NCBI GenBank assembly: GCA_015486475.1
Contig: WFRO01000091.1
Location: 1 to 21,096, forward strand
DNA from: Bacteroidales bacterium
Lineage (GTDB): Bacteria; Bacteroidota; Bacteroidia; Bacteroidales; VadinHA17
Direction: 5' to 3'
DNA: 21,096 nucleotides
A program made the position numbers and the translations under genes. Positions 8,441 through 16,289 of the stretch are shown piece by piece; the first letter of the stretch is position 1; each line of letters opens with the position of its first letter. The notes under the pieces were generated by a model, which ran no database searches, had not been told where the DNA came from, and saw only the letters and a program-made list of their open reading frames with translations.

Positions 8441-10548
8441 CACTTCTTCAGACTCATATCCAGATAAACTTTCATGCCCGGCGTCACACGGCTGCCGGGA
8501 GGTACTGATTGCTTTTTCACCGTTCCCCAGCCGTCGGCGATCACCCGTATCTTTCCCTTTTCGAGCAGATACATCGCATCCTTCAATCCCATTCCTTTCA
8601 CGTTGGGCACCAGACCGGGGATCACCCTGAGAGATCTCATCACCACCACCGTATCCTGACTGGTCACCACAGCCCAGGGGCTCTCACCCTCGGGCGACTC
8701 GTAAGAGATCCCCAGATCACCGAACACCTCCTCCGTCTCTTTTACATCCCCGTTCTTGCTGAAAGGAGCGGTGCCGGCCGTAGCGGAATATGCCAGATAA
8801 TCACGTTGCAGATCGAGGCTGGTGGCATACACCTTGTCCGCTACCTCCCGGAATACCGGCCCTGCCACCAGGTTGCCGTAATACACCGAGTTGGAGGGCG
8901 CCGAGACCACCACGATACAGGAGTAATGCGGGTCATCAGCAGGGAAATAACCTACAAAAGAGGCCAGGTATTTTTTCTGTTTGTAACCGTGACGCTGGTC
9001 GGCGATCTGTGCGGTTCCTGTCTTGCCGGCGATCTTGTACACGCTGTTGCGCAGATTCTTGGCCGTGCCGTCCTCGACAACTCCCTCCAGCATCAGACGG
9101 GCTTTGGCCAGCGTCTCTTTCGAGCAGATGGCAGGATTGATCACCTCGATGCCATACTTTTTCACCACCCGGCCATGGTAGCGCAACTCTTTAACAAAAC
9201 GGGGCTTGACCTCCACGCCGTCGTTGGCGATGGCATTGTAGAACGTAAGGATCTGCAACGGTGTCATCTTCACCTCGTAACCGTGCGAGATCATGGCCAG
9301 CGAGATCCCCGACCAGTATTTGTCGCCGGGATAATGGATCATGGGCGTACCTTCGCCTTTTATCTCCAGACCCAGCTTGTTGTTCAGGTCCATGCTGTAG
9401 AGGCGGTCAATGAGGTCGCGGGGATGATCGCCGTAATGTTCCATCACCAGCTTTGACATCCCCACATTGGAAGAGACCTCCAGAACCCTTTCGACGGTGA
9501 TCTTGCCGTATCCGCCCTCGTGGGAGTCTTTGATCACCTTGTCATAAAAACGCACTTTGCCATGGTCGGTGTCCACCGTGTCCGTGAGCGACCAGGCACC
9601 GTCTTCCAGACCAGCGATCAGCACGGGCAGTTTGAAGGTTGATCCCGGTTCCACACTCTCGCCAATGGCAAAATTGTAGGTCTCCCGGTAGTCCTCATCG
9701 CCCACCTTTTCCAGGTTGGCGATGGCTTTGACATCTCCGGTCTTCACCTCCATCAGCACCACACATCCGTGATCCGCATTGTTTTTGATGAGCTGCCTTT
9801 TCAGGGAGTTCTCCGCCACGTCCTGGATATCGATGTCGAGGGTGGTCACCACATCCCTGCCGTCTTCCGGATCGATCATATTCCCGTCATGGAGGGGCAT
9901 CCACACATTGCCGGAGAGACGCTGCATGAGCCGCATCCCCTCCCTGCCGCGCAGTTGCTGGTCATAAGCTCCTTCGATGCCTACCACGGCTCCTCCCTGC
10001 GACACATAACCGATGGTCCGGGCTGCCAGCTCCCGCTGTGGCCGGATCCTCCTGTTGGTCTGCACGATGATCAGCCCCGACTTGTACCTCCCCAGCCGGA
10101 AGAAAGGCAGCTGTTTCAGCTGCTTCATCTGCCGGTAGGTGACATTCCTTTTCAGCAGGTAATACCGGCTGCCTTTCCGGTAAGCCCTGAGCAATTCGTT
10201 TTTGTAAGACCCGGCCGGTTTGTCTTTGAAAAGGGCTGACAATCCCGCTGATAATGCATTCAGGTCGCGGCGAAAGGCCTCTTTTTGGAAGGCATTGCTT
10301 TTCATATCCAGCCGGATCTCATAATAGGGCACCGAGCTGCTCAGCATGCGGCCGTCCGCTGCCAGGATATCCCCCCGGTTGGGGTGGATCGTAAAATTCT
10401 TTATGGTCTGTTTCTTCGACAATGCCTTGTATTTATCTTTTTCGATCAAAGTAAGGTCGATCACCTTCGCCAGAATGAGCAGTCCCACCAGCATCATGGA
10501 GATATAGACGACCGCCAGCCTCCAGTTAATATCCTTCCTGATCGACAT
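8440..10548 (-). CDS. ftsI: Septal penicillin-binding protein FtsI (PBP3-type transpeptidase) with C-terminal PASTA domain
   Basis: Monofunctional class B PBP that crosslinks septal peptidoglycan in the periplasm as partner of FtsW. The 702-residue product has a short cytoplasmic N-terminus, one membrane anchor at about 11-33, a PBP dimerisation domain with RGDILAADGR at 58-67, and the transpeptidase domain with the three active-site motifs: STFK at 303-306 (nucleophile Ser303), SSN at 359-361, and KTGT at 509-512. A PASTA-like domain follows at about 645-700 (VPNVKGMGLKDAMYLL). The PASTA domain makes it resemble SpoVD or PBP2x more than E. coli FtsI, as is usual in Bacteroidota. It starts one base after ftsL and its stop overlaps the murE start. 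Confidence 0.96.
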   Translation of the reverse strand: MSIRKDINWRLAVVYISMMLVGLLILAKVIDLTLIEKDKYKALSKKQTIKNFTIHPNRGDILAADGRMLSSSVPYYEIRLDMKSNAFQKEAFRRDLNALSAGLSALFKDKPAGSYKNELLRAYRKGSRYYLLKRNVTYRQMKQLKQLPFFRLGRYKSGLIIVQTNRRIRPQRELAARTIGYVSQGGAVVGIEGAYDQQLRGREGMRLMQRLSGNVWMPLHDGNMIDPEDGRDVVTTLDIDIQDVAENSLKRQLIKNNADHGCVVLMEVKTGDVKAIANLEKVGDEDYRETYNFAIGESVEPGSTFKLPVLIAGLEDGAWSLTDTVDTDHGKVRFYDKVIKDSHEGGYGKITVERVLEVSSNVGMSKLVMEHYGDHPRDLIDRLYSMDLNNKLGLEIKGEGTPMIHYPGDKYWSGISLAMISHGYEVKMTPLQILTFYNAIANDGVEVKPRFVKELRYHGRVVKKYGIEVINPAICSKETLAKARLMLEGVVEDGTAKNLRNSVYKIAGKTGTAQIADQRHGYKQKKYLASFVGYFPADDPHYSCIVVVSAPSNSVYYGNLVAGPVFREVADKVYATSLDLQRDYLAYSATAGTAPFSKNGDVKETEEVFGDLGISYESPEGESPWAVVTSQDTVVVMRSLRVIPGLVPNVKGMGLKDAMYLLEKGKIRVIADGWGTVKKQSVPPGSRVTPGMKVYLDMSLKK

Positions 10549-10549
10549 T

Positions 10550-10939
10550 TTATTTCTCCTTTTTCCCGATCACAATTTTTCTGGGCGGCACCCTTGACTC
10601 CTCGAGTCCCAGCCCTTTCTCCCTGATGGCCTCCAGCACCTGCGATTTGGTACTTTTGTACATGAGTTCAGCCGAGGTGGATATCGACTCGGCCCGCAGC
10701 TCCTGGATCTCTTTTTTCAGCCGGTTGGTCTCCCGCACGATCTTCTCGGCATGATAACGGTTGCCGATATAGATCAGGGCCAGGAAGGTAAGGAAGAGTA
10801 TCAGCGGGAACTGCTCGAGCATCACCTTGTTGGCCAGGAGCGTCCCGTCGATAAAGGCACGGAATGCACCTTTCCTGCTCTTCCTCCGTCTTCTTCCCTT
10901 TTTTTCCTTTCCCGTCGTCTGAGCCTTATCTGCCATCAT
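10550..10939 (-). CDS. ftsL: FtsL-like cell division protein
   Basis: Small bitopic division protein expected to act with FtsQ and FtsI-FtsW. The 129-residue product has a very basic cytoplasmic N-terminus (KKGRRRRKSRKG at about 13-24), one membrane segment at about 43-59, and a predicted coiled coil at about 64-95 (RETNRLKKEIQELRAE). It ends in a basic tail. FtsL proteins are barely conserved, so the call comes from topology and from its place between rsmH (7-nt gap) and ftsI (1-nt gap). An ATG one codon downstream is an equal start candidate. Confidence 0.88.
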   Translation of the reverse strand: MMADKAQTTGKEKKGRRRRKSRKGAFRAFIDGTLLANKVMLEQFPLILFLTFLALIYIGNRYHAEKIVRETNRLKKEIQELRAESISTSAELMYKSTKSQVLEAIREKGLGLEESRVPPRKIVIGKKEK

Positions 10940-10946
10940 CCTGTCT

Positions 10947-11846
10947 CTATATTTTTTCCGCTATCCTCAGTTTTGCGCTTCTTGCCCGGGGATTTTTCCC
11001 GGTCTCTTCCGCTGCGGGCGTGATCACTTTCCTGTTCACCGCCCGCAAAGGAGGCTGCTCCCTCTCCACCGGACCGGTCTCCTCAGCAGGCCCGAAGCTG
11101 CCGGTCCTGATGAATTGCTTTACCAGCCGGTCTTCCAGCGAATGATAGGAGATCACCACGAGGCGGCCTCCTTTCCGCAGCACCTGAGGCACCTGCATAA
11201 GCATCTCTTTCAGCGACTCCATCTCCCCGTTCACCTCTATGCGCAGCGCCTGGAAGAGGCGGGAGAGGAACCGGTTGGCCGGTCCTCCTTTGGTCATGGG
11301 CCGCAAAGCTGCCAGCAGATCTCCTGCCGTCCGGAACGGCGCCGTTTCACGGGCCCTCACCAACAGGCTTACCAGCCGCTCCGGATGCTTTATCTCTGCA
11401 TACTCCCTGAAAAGCCTTTCCAGCTCAGCAGGGGTATAACTGTTCAGTATGTCAGCTGCGGTGAGCTCCTGCTCCCTGTTCATCCGCATGTCCAGCACCG
11501 CATCGGCCCGGTAGGTAAACCCCCGGCCTCCCTCATCAAAGTGATGCGATGAAACACCCAGATCAGCCAAAATACCATCCACCTCTCCGATCCCCAGATA
11601 TTTCAGATTGTACTTCAGGAACCTGAAATTCTGTTGTAACAAAAGAAACCGTTTGTCATCCAAACGGTTTTTCAAACTCTCTGCATCCTGGTCAAAAGCG
11701 ATCAGCCGTCCCCCCTTCAGTTTTGAGAGGATCGCACGGGAATGTCCTCCGCCGCCGAAGGTCAGATCGACATAGATCCCCTCCGGCGAGATGTTCAGCC
11801 CCGCAACGCTCTCCCCGACCATCACCGGTATATGGTACGAACTCAT
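10947..11846 (-). CDS. rsmH: 16S rRNA (cytosine(1402)-N(4))-methyltransferase RsmH
   Basis: S-adenosylmethionine-dependent methylase of 16S rRNA C1402 (older name MraW). The 299-residue product shows the SAM-binding VDLTFGGGGHS at 26-36, FDQD, the family signature DLGVSSHHFDEGGRGFTY from 95, LDMRMN at 118-123, ALRIEVNGE at 200-208, and SYHSLEDRLVK at 233-243 near the C-terminus. The ATG overlaps the mraZ stop as ATGA, so the two are probably translationally coupled. Confidence 0.97.
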   Translation of the reverse strand: MSSYHIPVMVGESVAGLNISPEGIYVDLTFGGGGHSRAILSKLKGGRLIAFDQDAESLKNRLDDKRFLLLQQNFRFLKYNLKYLGIGEVDGILADLGVSSHHFDEGGRGFTYRADAVLDMRMNREQELTAADILNSYTPAELERLFREYAEIKHPERLVSLLVRARETAPFRTAGDLLAALRPMTKGGPANRFLSRLFQALRIEVNGEMESLKEMLMQVPQVLRKGGRLVVISYHSLEDRLVKQFIRTGSFGPAEETGPVEREQPPLRAVNRKVITPAAEETGKNPRARSAKLRIAEKI

Positions 11847-12310
11847 CCCTCATTTTCTTTGTTCCCGTCACCCATGATCTTTTCAGCCAGTCTGGCAAAC
11901 TCATCCTCGGTAGCCTGTACCGAATCATACACCTCACCTGCCCAGATCTCTATCTTCGAGCCCATGCCTGCCAGCACGGCGGTCTTGCCGATGCCGGCCG
12001 ACTCCAGCAGCCTCCGGGGGATCAGCATGCGATTATTGCCGTCGAGCACAAGCTCAGCCGCACCCCGGTAAAAGTTGCGCAAAAAGGTATTGTGCTCTTT
12101 GTTGTAAGGATTGATCCGGTTGCGTATCAACTCGTTCTGACGGTTCCACTCATCCATCGAGTAGAGCACCAGACAGCGGTCAAAGATGTCTTTCTTGACC
12201 ACAAAACGCTCCCCTTCCCCCGGCGGGATCTGCTTTTTTAAAGCCGCCGGAAAAAGGATCCGCCCCTTGTTATCAACCTTACAGGTATATTCTCCGATGA
12301 AAGCGCTCAT
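11843..12310 (-). CDS. mraZ: Transcriptional regulator MraZ
   Basis: DNA-binding regulator and first gene of the dcw operon. In studied bacteria MraZ binds direct repeats upstream of its own gene and regulates the operon. The 155-residue product carries two SpoVT/AbrB-type halves, with DNKGRILFP at 13-21 and the degenerate second copy DGNNRMLIP at 90-98, and a charged tail (KENEG). The ATG at 12310 has a GAGAGG stretch a few bases upstream, one of the few ribosome-binding-like sites in the window. Four 10-bp-spaced boxes lie 41-74 nt upstream and probably form its operator. Confidence 0.96.
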   Translation of the reverse strand: MSAFIGEYTCKVDNKGRILFPAALKKQIPPGEGERFVVKKDIFDRCLVLYSMDEWNRQNELIRNRINPYNKEHNTFLRNFYRGAAELVLDGNNRMLIPRRLLESAGIGKTAVLAGMGSKIEIWAGEVYDSVQATEDEFARLAEKIMGDGNKENEG

Positions 12311-12350
12311 ATCCTCTCATTTTCAAAAAGTAAAAATAAGTAATTTATTT

Positions 12351-12384
12351 CCACTTTCTACCATTTTTTCCCACTTTTTACCAC
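12351..12384 (-). promoter_or_regulatory. Probable MraZ operator: four boxes at exact 10-bp spacing
   Basis: On the minus strand the boxes read GTGGT, GTGGG, ATGGT and GTGGA; on the plus strand they begin with CCAC or CCAT at 12351, 12361, 12371 and 12381. Spacers are A-rich, so three of the boxes also fit AAAGTGG or AAAATGG. Known MraZ sites are direct repeats of TGGGN (E. coli) or AAAGTGK (Mycoplasma) on a 10-bp period, which this matches. No convincing TAnnTTTG promoter box for mraZ was found beside it; TATTTTTA at about 12329-12336 has one mismatch. Confidence 0.75.
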
Positions 12385-12467
12385 AATGTTGATAACTTTT
12401 TTGTCCGGGCCATCGCGGGCAGCAGGTCGTTCTTTCCCAATATCACGGCATTCAGCGGATTTTTTAT

Positions 12468-12475
12468 TAACTTTG
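12468..12475 (+). promoter_or_regulatory. Bacteroidota-type -7 box upstream of glsA
   Basis: TAACTTTG fits TAnnTTTG exactly and lies 24 nt before the ATG of glsA, which predicts a leader of roughly 18 nt. No TTTG -33 element is seen at the usual distance, so the promoter may be weak or depend on an activator. Confidence 0.5.
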
Positions 12476-12499
12476 ATTGCCAAAAAATCTTCCCGGAAG

Positions 12500-13351
12500 A
12501 TGACTGAAGAAACCCTGCAGATCGACCTCAGAAAGGCCATAGGTGATAAAAATCCGCACCTGCTGCGGATGTTGCCCGGCTTTGTGATCCGCTACCTGGA
12601 ACGGACTATCCATCAGGATGATCTGAACGAGATCATCGGACGTTACGGGCACATGAAGGGGGTGGATTTTGTCCGGAATGCTCTGGAATTTATGCATGTC
12701 TCGTGGGAAACCTATGGTCTGGAGAACATCCCGAAAGAGGGCCGGTTCATTTTTGTTTCCAATCATCCGCTGGGAGGGTTGGACGGACTTGTTTTCATGA
12801 AGGTTATCGGAGAGATCTTTCCGGAGATAAGATTTCCCGTCAACGATCTCCTGCTCAACATCCCGGGGCTCAACGCCGTCTTTCTCCCCATCAACAAGCA
12901 TGGTTCGCAGAGCCGGGATGCAGTGCGGGCCATTGATGAAGCCTATGCCTCCGATGCCCAGATCCTCTACTTTCCGGCAGGTCTTTGCTCGCGGAAAAAG
13001 AAAGGAAAGATCGTCGACCTGAAATGGCAGAAACACTTCATCAAGAAGGCCGTACAATACAAGCGGGATGTCATACCGGTCTTTTTCTCCGGCAGGAATT
13101 CCAATTTTTTCTACAATCTCTCCAACATCCGGATCGCCCTGGGGATCAAGGCCAATATCGAGATGATCTATCTCCCCCGTGAGATGTTCAGGCAGAAAGA
13201 CAAGAAGCTGGCACTGAAGGTAGGCAAACCTATTCCCTATACACTTTTTGACCGTTCACACAGACCGGATTACTGGGCTGATTACGTCAGAGAACGGGTA
13301 TACGAACTGGGAAATGGCCTGGGGAATGATGATAATAAACAAAAAAACTAA
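12500..13351 (+). CDS. glsA: Lysophospholipid acyltransferase-family protein, probable glycine lipid O-acyltransferase GlsA
   Basis: Predicted inner-membrane-associated PlsC-type acyltransferase. Paired with the next gene, it matches the GlsA/GlsB pair of Bacteroides, in which GlsB N-acylates glycine and GlsA esterifies the hydroxyl of that acyl chain. In the 283-residue product I see SNHPLGGLDG at 87-96, an acyltransferase His-Asp motif with five rather than four residues between His89 and Asp95, and FPAGLCSRK at 158-166 in place of FPEGTRS, then PVFFSGRNSNFFY. The ATG at 12500 is chosen because it follows the TAACTTTG box; an in-frame ATG at 12386 lies before the promoter and overlaps the operator. 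An ornithine-lipid OlsA-like role is the alternative. Confidence 0.85.
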   Translation: MTEETLQIDLRKAIGDKNPHLLRMLPGFVIRYLERTIHQDDLNEIIGRYGHMKGVDFVRNALEFMHVSWETYGLENIPKEGRFIFVSNHPLGGLDGLVFMKVIGEIFPEIRFPVNDLLLNIPGLNAVFLPINKHGSQSRDAVRAIDEAYASDAQILYFPAGLCSRKKKGKIVDLKWQKHFIKKAVQYKRDVIPVFFSGRNSNFFYNLSNIRIALGIKANIEMIYLPREMFRQKDKKLALKVGKPIPYTLFDRSHRPDYWADYVRERVYELGNGLGNDDNKQKN

Positions 13352-13362
13352 AGTTCATTGTC

Positions 13363-14331
13363 ATGGAAAATGTTTCTCCTCCCGTACCCAAGGATCAACT
13401 ACTGAAGGAACTGACCCCTGAGAAGTTTGTCCGGAAAACCAACAAAGGAGGGAATGATGTATATGTTTTCACTTATCATGATTCTCCCAATCTGATGCAT
13501 GAGCTGGGCCGTCTGCGTGAGCTGAGTTTCCGTATGGCGGGCGGGGGCACAGGCAAATCCCTGGACATAGACGATTATGACCTGGGGGATGATCCCTATA
13601 AGCAGCTGATCGTCTGGGATCCCGAAGCGCAGGACATCATCGGGGGTTACCGTTTCTACATCTGTCATACCGACACGGATCCCTCGCGTCTTGCAACCTC
13701 CCACCTTTTCCGTTTCAGTGACAAGTTCGTCCGGGAGTATATCCCTTACCTGGTGGAGCTGGGCCGGTCTTTCATCCAGCCGGCATATCAGCGCACCGGC
13801 AGTTCGGCCAAGAAAGGGCTCTTTGCCCTTGACAATCTATGGGATGGCCTCGGCGCCGTGGTGATCGACAATCCCCAGGTGCGTTATTTTTTCGGCAAGA
13901 TGACCATGTACTCCCATTTTCACAAGGAGGCACGCACCCTGATCCTTTACTTCCTCGACAAGCATTTCGGCGACAGGGAGGGTCTGGCCGTTCCGATCTA
14001 TCCTGTTCAGCCCGACTGGGATGAGGAAAAGATGAAGCAGCTCTTTACCGGCAGGAATTTTCAGGAAGACTACAAGATCCTTTCTACCGAGGTCCGGAAC
14101 CTGGGAGAGACCATCCCACCTCTTTTCAATGCCTACATGAACCTGTCCCCCACCATGAAAGTCTTCGGGACGGTCCTTCATCATGAGTTCGGGGATGTTG
14201 AGGAGACAGGTCTGATGATCACGATCCGGGATATGTACATTGAGAAAGTCGCCCGTCACCTGGCCTCTTACGACGAAAGTTTCCGCCTGCATGACCAGGA
14301 AGGAACGGCCTCCGGCAGGAAGGATCAGTAA
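13363..14331 (+). CDS. glsB: GNAT-family N-acyltransferase, probable glycine N-acyltransferase GlsB
   Basis: Predicted N-acyltransferase of the OlsB/GlsB type that would join a 3-hydroxy fatty acid from acyl-ACP to glycine, giving the commendamide-type precursor of glycine lipids. The 322-residue product shows LRELSFRMAGGG at about 51-62, the acyl-carrier-binding region DIIGGYRFYICH at 91-102, and VELGRSFIQPAYQ at 131-143, the pattern of OlsB-type acyltransferases. It follows glsA by 11 nt. The C-terminal 60 residues are less recognisable. The stop overlaps the convergent purF gene by 7 nt. Substrate (glycine versus ornithine) is inferred from lineage. Confidence 0.85.
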   Translation: MENVSPPVPKDQLLKELTPEKFVRKTNKGGNDVYVFTYHDSPNLMHELGRLRELSFRMAGGGTGKSLDIDDYDLGDDPYKQLIVWDPEAQDIIGGYRFYICHTDTDPSRLATSHLFRFSDKFVREYIPYLVELGRSFIQPAYQRTGSSAKKGLFALDNLWDGLGAVVIDNPQVRYFFGKMTMYSHFHKEARTLILYFLDKHFGDREGLAVPIYPVQPDWDEEKMKQLFTGRNFQEDYKILSTEVRNLGETIPPLFNAYMNLSPTMKVFGTVLHHEFGDVEETGLMITIRDMYIEKVARHLASYDESFRLHDQEGTASGRKDQ

Positions 14332-16229
14332 GCTCTTACGTCGCGTCCTTCAATATAATTGACAAAAGACCGGTTCACCACCCTGTTGCCACCGGGTGTG
14401 GGATAATCCCCTGTAAAATACCAGTCACCGAGGTTGTGAGGACATGCTTTGTGGAGGTTTTCAATGGTCTGGTAAACGATCTCCACTTCGGCATGTACTT
14501 CAGACGTCCTGAGCATCTGAGCGATCTTCCCCGAGATCTCTTCCGGGGTGAACGGACGATAGATCTCTTTCACATAATTGGGGATCTCCTCTTTCGGCAG
14601 GCGGTCCTGTTCCCGTGCTTCCAGGTACACCCTGTTGATCACCTCCTCGCGGCCGGTCTCCTTCAGCAGCGCGATGGCCGCGCGGAAGGCAATGAAATCC
14701 GAAAGTTTGGCCATGTCGATCCCGTAGCAGTCGGGATACCGTATCTGAGGTGAAGAAGAGAGCACGATGATCTTCTTCGGATGCAGCCGGTCGAGGATAC
14801 GGATGATGGATTCCCGCAGGGTCGTGCCCCGCACGATGGAATCGTCTATCACCACCAGGTTGTCCTGAAAGTTATGCACAATACCATAGGTAACGTCATA
14901 CACATGCCCTACCATATCCTTTCGCCCGGCATCCTGGGCGATAAAGGTACGCAGCTTTATATCCTTGATCGCCACTTTCTCGGCGCGGGGCCGCCGCCGG
15001 ATGATCTTCCGCAGCCGGTCTGCATCCAGAGGCGCCGGCAGGGAAAGGATCTCCTTTATTTTCTCATCGTTCATGTGATCTTCGATCCCCTTGATCAGAC
15101 CGTAAAAAGCCGACTCGGCCGTATTGGGGATGTAAGAAAAGACCGTATTGTCCAGATCATTGTCGATGGATTTCAGCACTGCCGGCACCAGCAGCTCACC
15201 CAGTCTTTTCCTTTCCGCATAAATGTCCGCATCGCTGCCCCGTGAGAAATAGATCCGCTCGAAAGAACAGGAGCGCACCTGCTGCACTTCACGTATCTGC
15301 TCCAGGGAGGTATGGCCATCTTTTTTGATGATCAGCGCCTGTCCCGGTGGCAGCTCCTGCACTTTGTCATAATCCACATTCAGAGCGGTCTGTATCACGG
15401 GCCTTTCTGAAGCGCTTACCACAAAATCATCATCTTCATAAAAATACGCCGGTCTGATGCCCCAGGGATCCCGCATAACAAAAGCATCCCCATGCCCGAT
15501 CATACCGGTGATCACATATCCTCCGTCCCACCGTTTGGAGGCCCTGCGCAGGATATTGGCCACGTCCAGGTTTTCCTCAATGAACGAGGAGATCTCAATG
15601 TTACTGTACCCTTCCTGCTTGTAACGGCGAAAAAGCTCCTCATTCTCCTCGTCCAGAAAATGTCCCACATTCTCGAGCACCGTCACCGTATCGGAAAAAT
15701 CCTTGGGCGTCTGGCCGATCTCCACCAGGCTGCGGAACAGTTCGTCGGTATTGGTCATATTGAAGTTGCCGGCCAGCACGAGGTTGCGTGACCGCCAGTT
15801 ATTCTCCCGCATCACGGGATGCACATGCTCTATGCTGTTTTTCCCGTAAGTGCCATACCGCAGATGGCCCATGTACAACTCCCCGGCAAAGGGCACATGC
15901 TCTTTGGCCCACCCGGGATCCGGGATCAGCTTATCCGTTTTCCGGCCGTTGATCTTCCTGCTGGCCTTGTTGATCTTACTGAAGACATCCTGTATGGGAT
16001 TGTCCGAATTGGACCGGTAGCGAAACAGGTATTTCCGGCCGGGAGGCATATCCATTTTCAGGCATACCGCCCCGGCGCCGTCCTGACCGCGGTTATGCTG
16101 TTTTTCCATCAGCAGGTACAGCTTGTTCAGACCGTACTGCCAGGATCCGTAATTCACCCGGTAATATTCCAGGTTCTTTTTCAGACGGATCAGCACGATA
16201 CCACAATCGTGTTCCAGGGCTTCAACCAT
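14325..16229 (-). CDS. purF: Long PurF-type amidophosphoribosyltransferase
   Basis: Class II glutamine amidotransferase fused to a phosphoribosyltransferase domain, the architecture of the first step of purine synthesis (PRPP plus glutamine to phosphoribosylamine). Seen: Cys9 as candidate nucleophile, NRGQDGAG at 46-53, GHLRYGTYG at 121-129, GNFNMTN at 154-160, RDPWGIRP at 253-260, and the PRPP loop VVIDDSIVRGTT at 459-470. It is 634 residues against about 470-505 for classical PurF. The extra length includes a longer segment before LRTFI (about 376-425) and a longer C-terminus. The ATG at 16229 is preferred; a TTG at 16262 lies within the -7 box. Bacteroidota often carry this long form besides a standard PurF, so it may be a paralogue. 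Confidence 0.88.
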   Translation of the reverse strand: MVEALEHDCGIVLIRLKKNLEYYRVNYGSWQYGLNKLYLLMEKQHNRGQDGAGAVCLKMDMPPGRKYLFRYRSNSDNPIQDVFSKINKASRKINGRKTDKLIPDPGWAKEHVPFAGELYMGHLRYGTYGKNSIEHVHPVMRENNWRSRNLVLAGNFNMTNTDELFRSLVEIGQTPKDFSDTVTVLENVGHFLDEENEELFRRYKQEGYSNIEISSFIEENLDVANILRRASKRWDGGYVITGMIGHGDAFVMRDPWGIRPAYFYEDDDFVVSASERPVIQTALNVDYDKVQELPPGQALIIKKDGHTSLEQIREVQQVRSCSFERIYFSRGSDADIYAERKRLGELLVPAVLKSIDNDLDNTVFSYIPNTAESAFYGLIKGIEDHMNDEKIKEILSLPAPLDADRLRKIIRRRPRAEKVAIKDIKLRTFIAQDAGRKDMVGHVYDVTYGIVHNFQDNLVVIDDSIVRGTTLRESIIRILDRLHPKKIIVLSSSPQIRYPDCYGIDMAKLSDFIAFRAAIALLKETGREEVINRVYLEAREQDRLPKEEIPNYVKEIYRPFTPEEISGKIAQMLRTSEVHAEVEIVYQTIENLHKACPHNLGDWYFTGDYPTPGGNRVVNRSFVNYIEGRDVRAY

Positions 16230-16259
16230 CGGCAGAGGGATTTTCCGGTTTTTGTGCCT

Positions 16260-16267
16260 CAAAAATA
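16260..16267 (-). promoter_or_regulatory. Candidate -7 box for purF
   Basis: TATTTTTG fits TAnnTTTG and lies about 30 nt before the preferred ATG at 16229. No good -33 TTTG is seen at the usual distance. The match supports the downstream ATG over the TTG at 16262. Confidence 0.4.
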
Positions 16268-16289
16268 GTCATAATTCCTGTGAAAGGAT

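Noticed and set aside
12387..12395. DnaA-box-like TTATCAACA (minus strand) near mraZ
   Set aside because: A single copy with a mismatch to TTATCCACA and no cluster of boxes, dnaA/dnaN or AT-rich unwinding region; not evidence of an origin.
12386..12499. Upstream extension of the glsA frame
   Set aside because: It overlaps the MraZ boxes, lies upstream of the TAACTTTG promoter box, and its residues do not resemble the family; the ATG at 12500 is better.
14328..14339. GTAAG-CT-CTTAC inverted repeat at the glsB/purF junction as a bidirectional terminator
   Set aside because: The stem is 5 bp, the loop only 2 nt, and there is no U-tract on either side.
16230..16262. TTG start at 16262 for the PurF-type gene (as well as TTG starts at 17619 for usp and 18920 for yebC)
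   Set aside because: At purF and yebC the TTG falls inside the -7 box, and at usp it lies just after that box but before the predicted transcript start. Conserved N-termini begin at the ATGs downstream.
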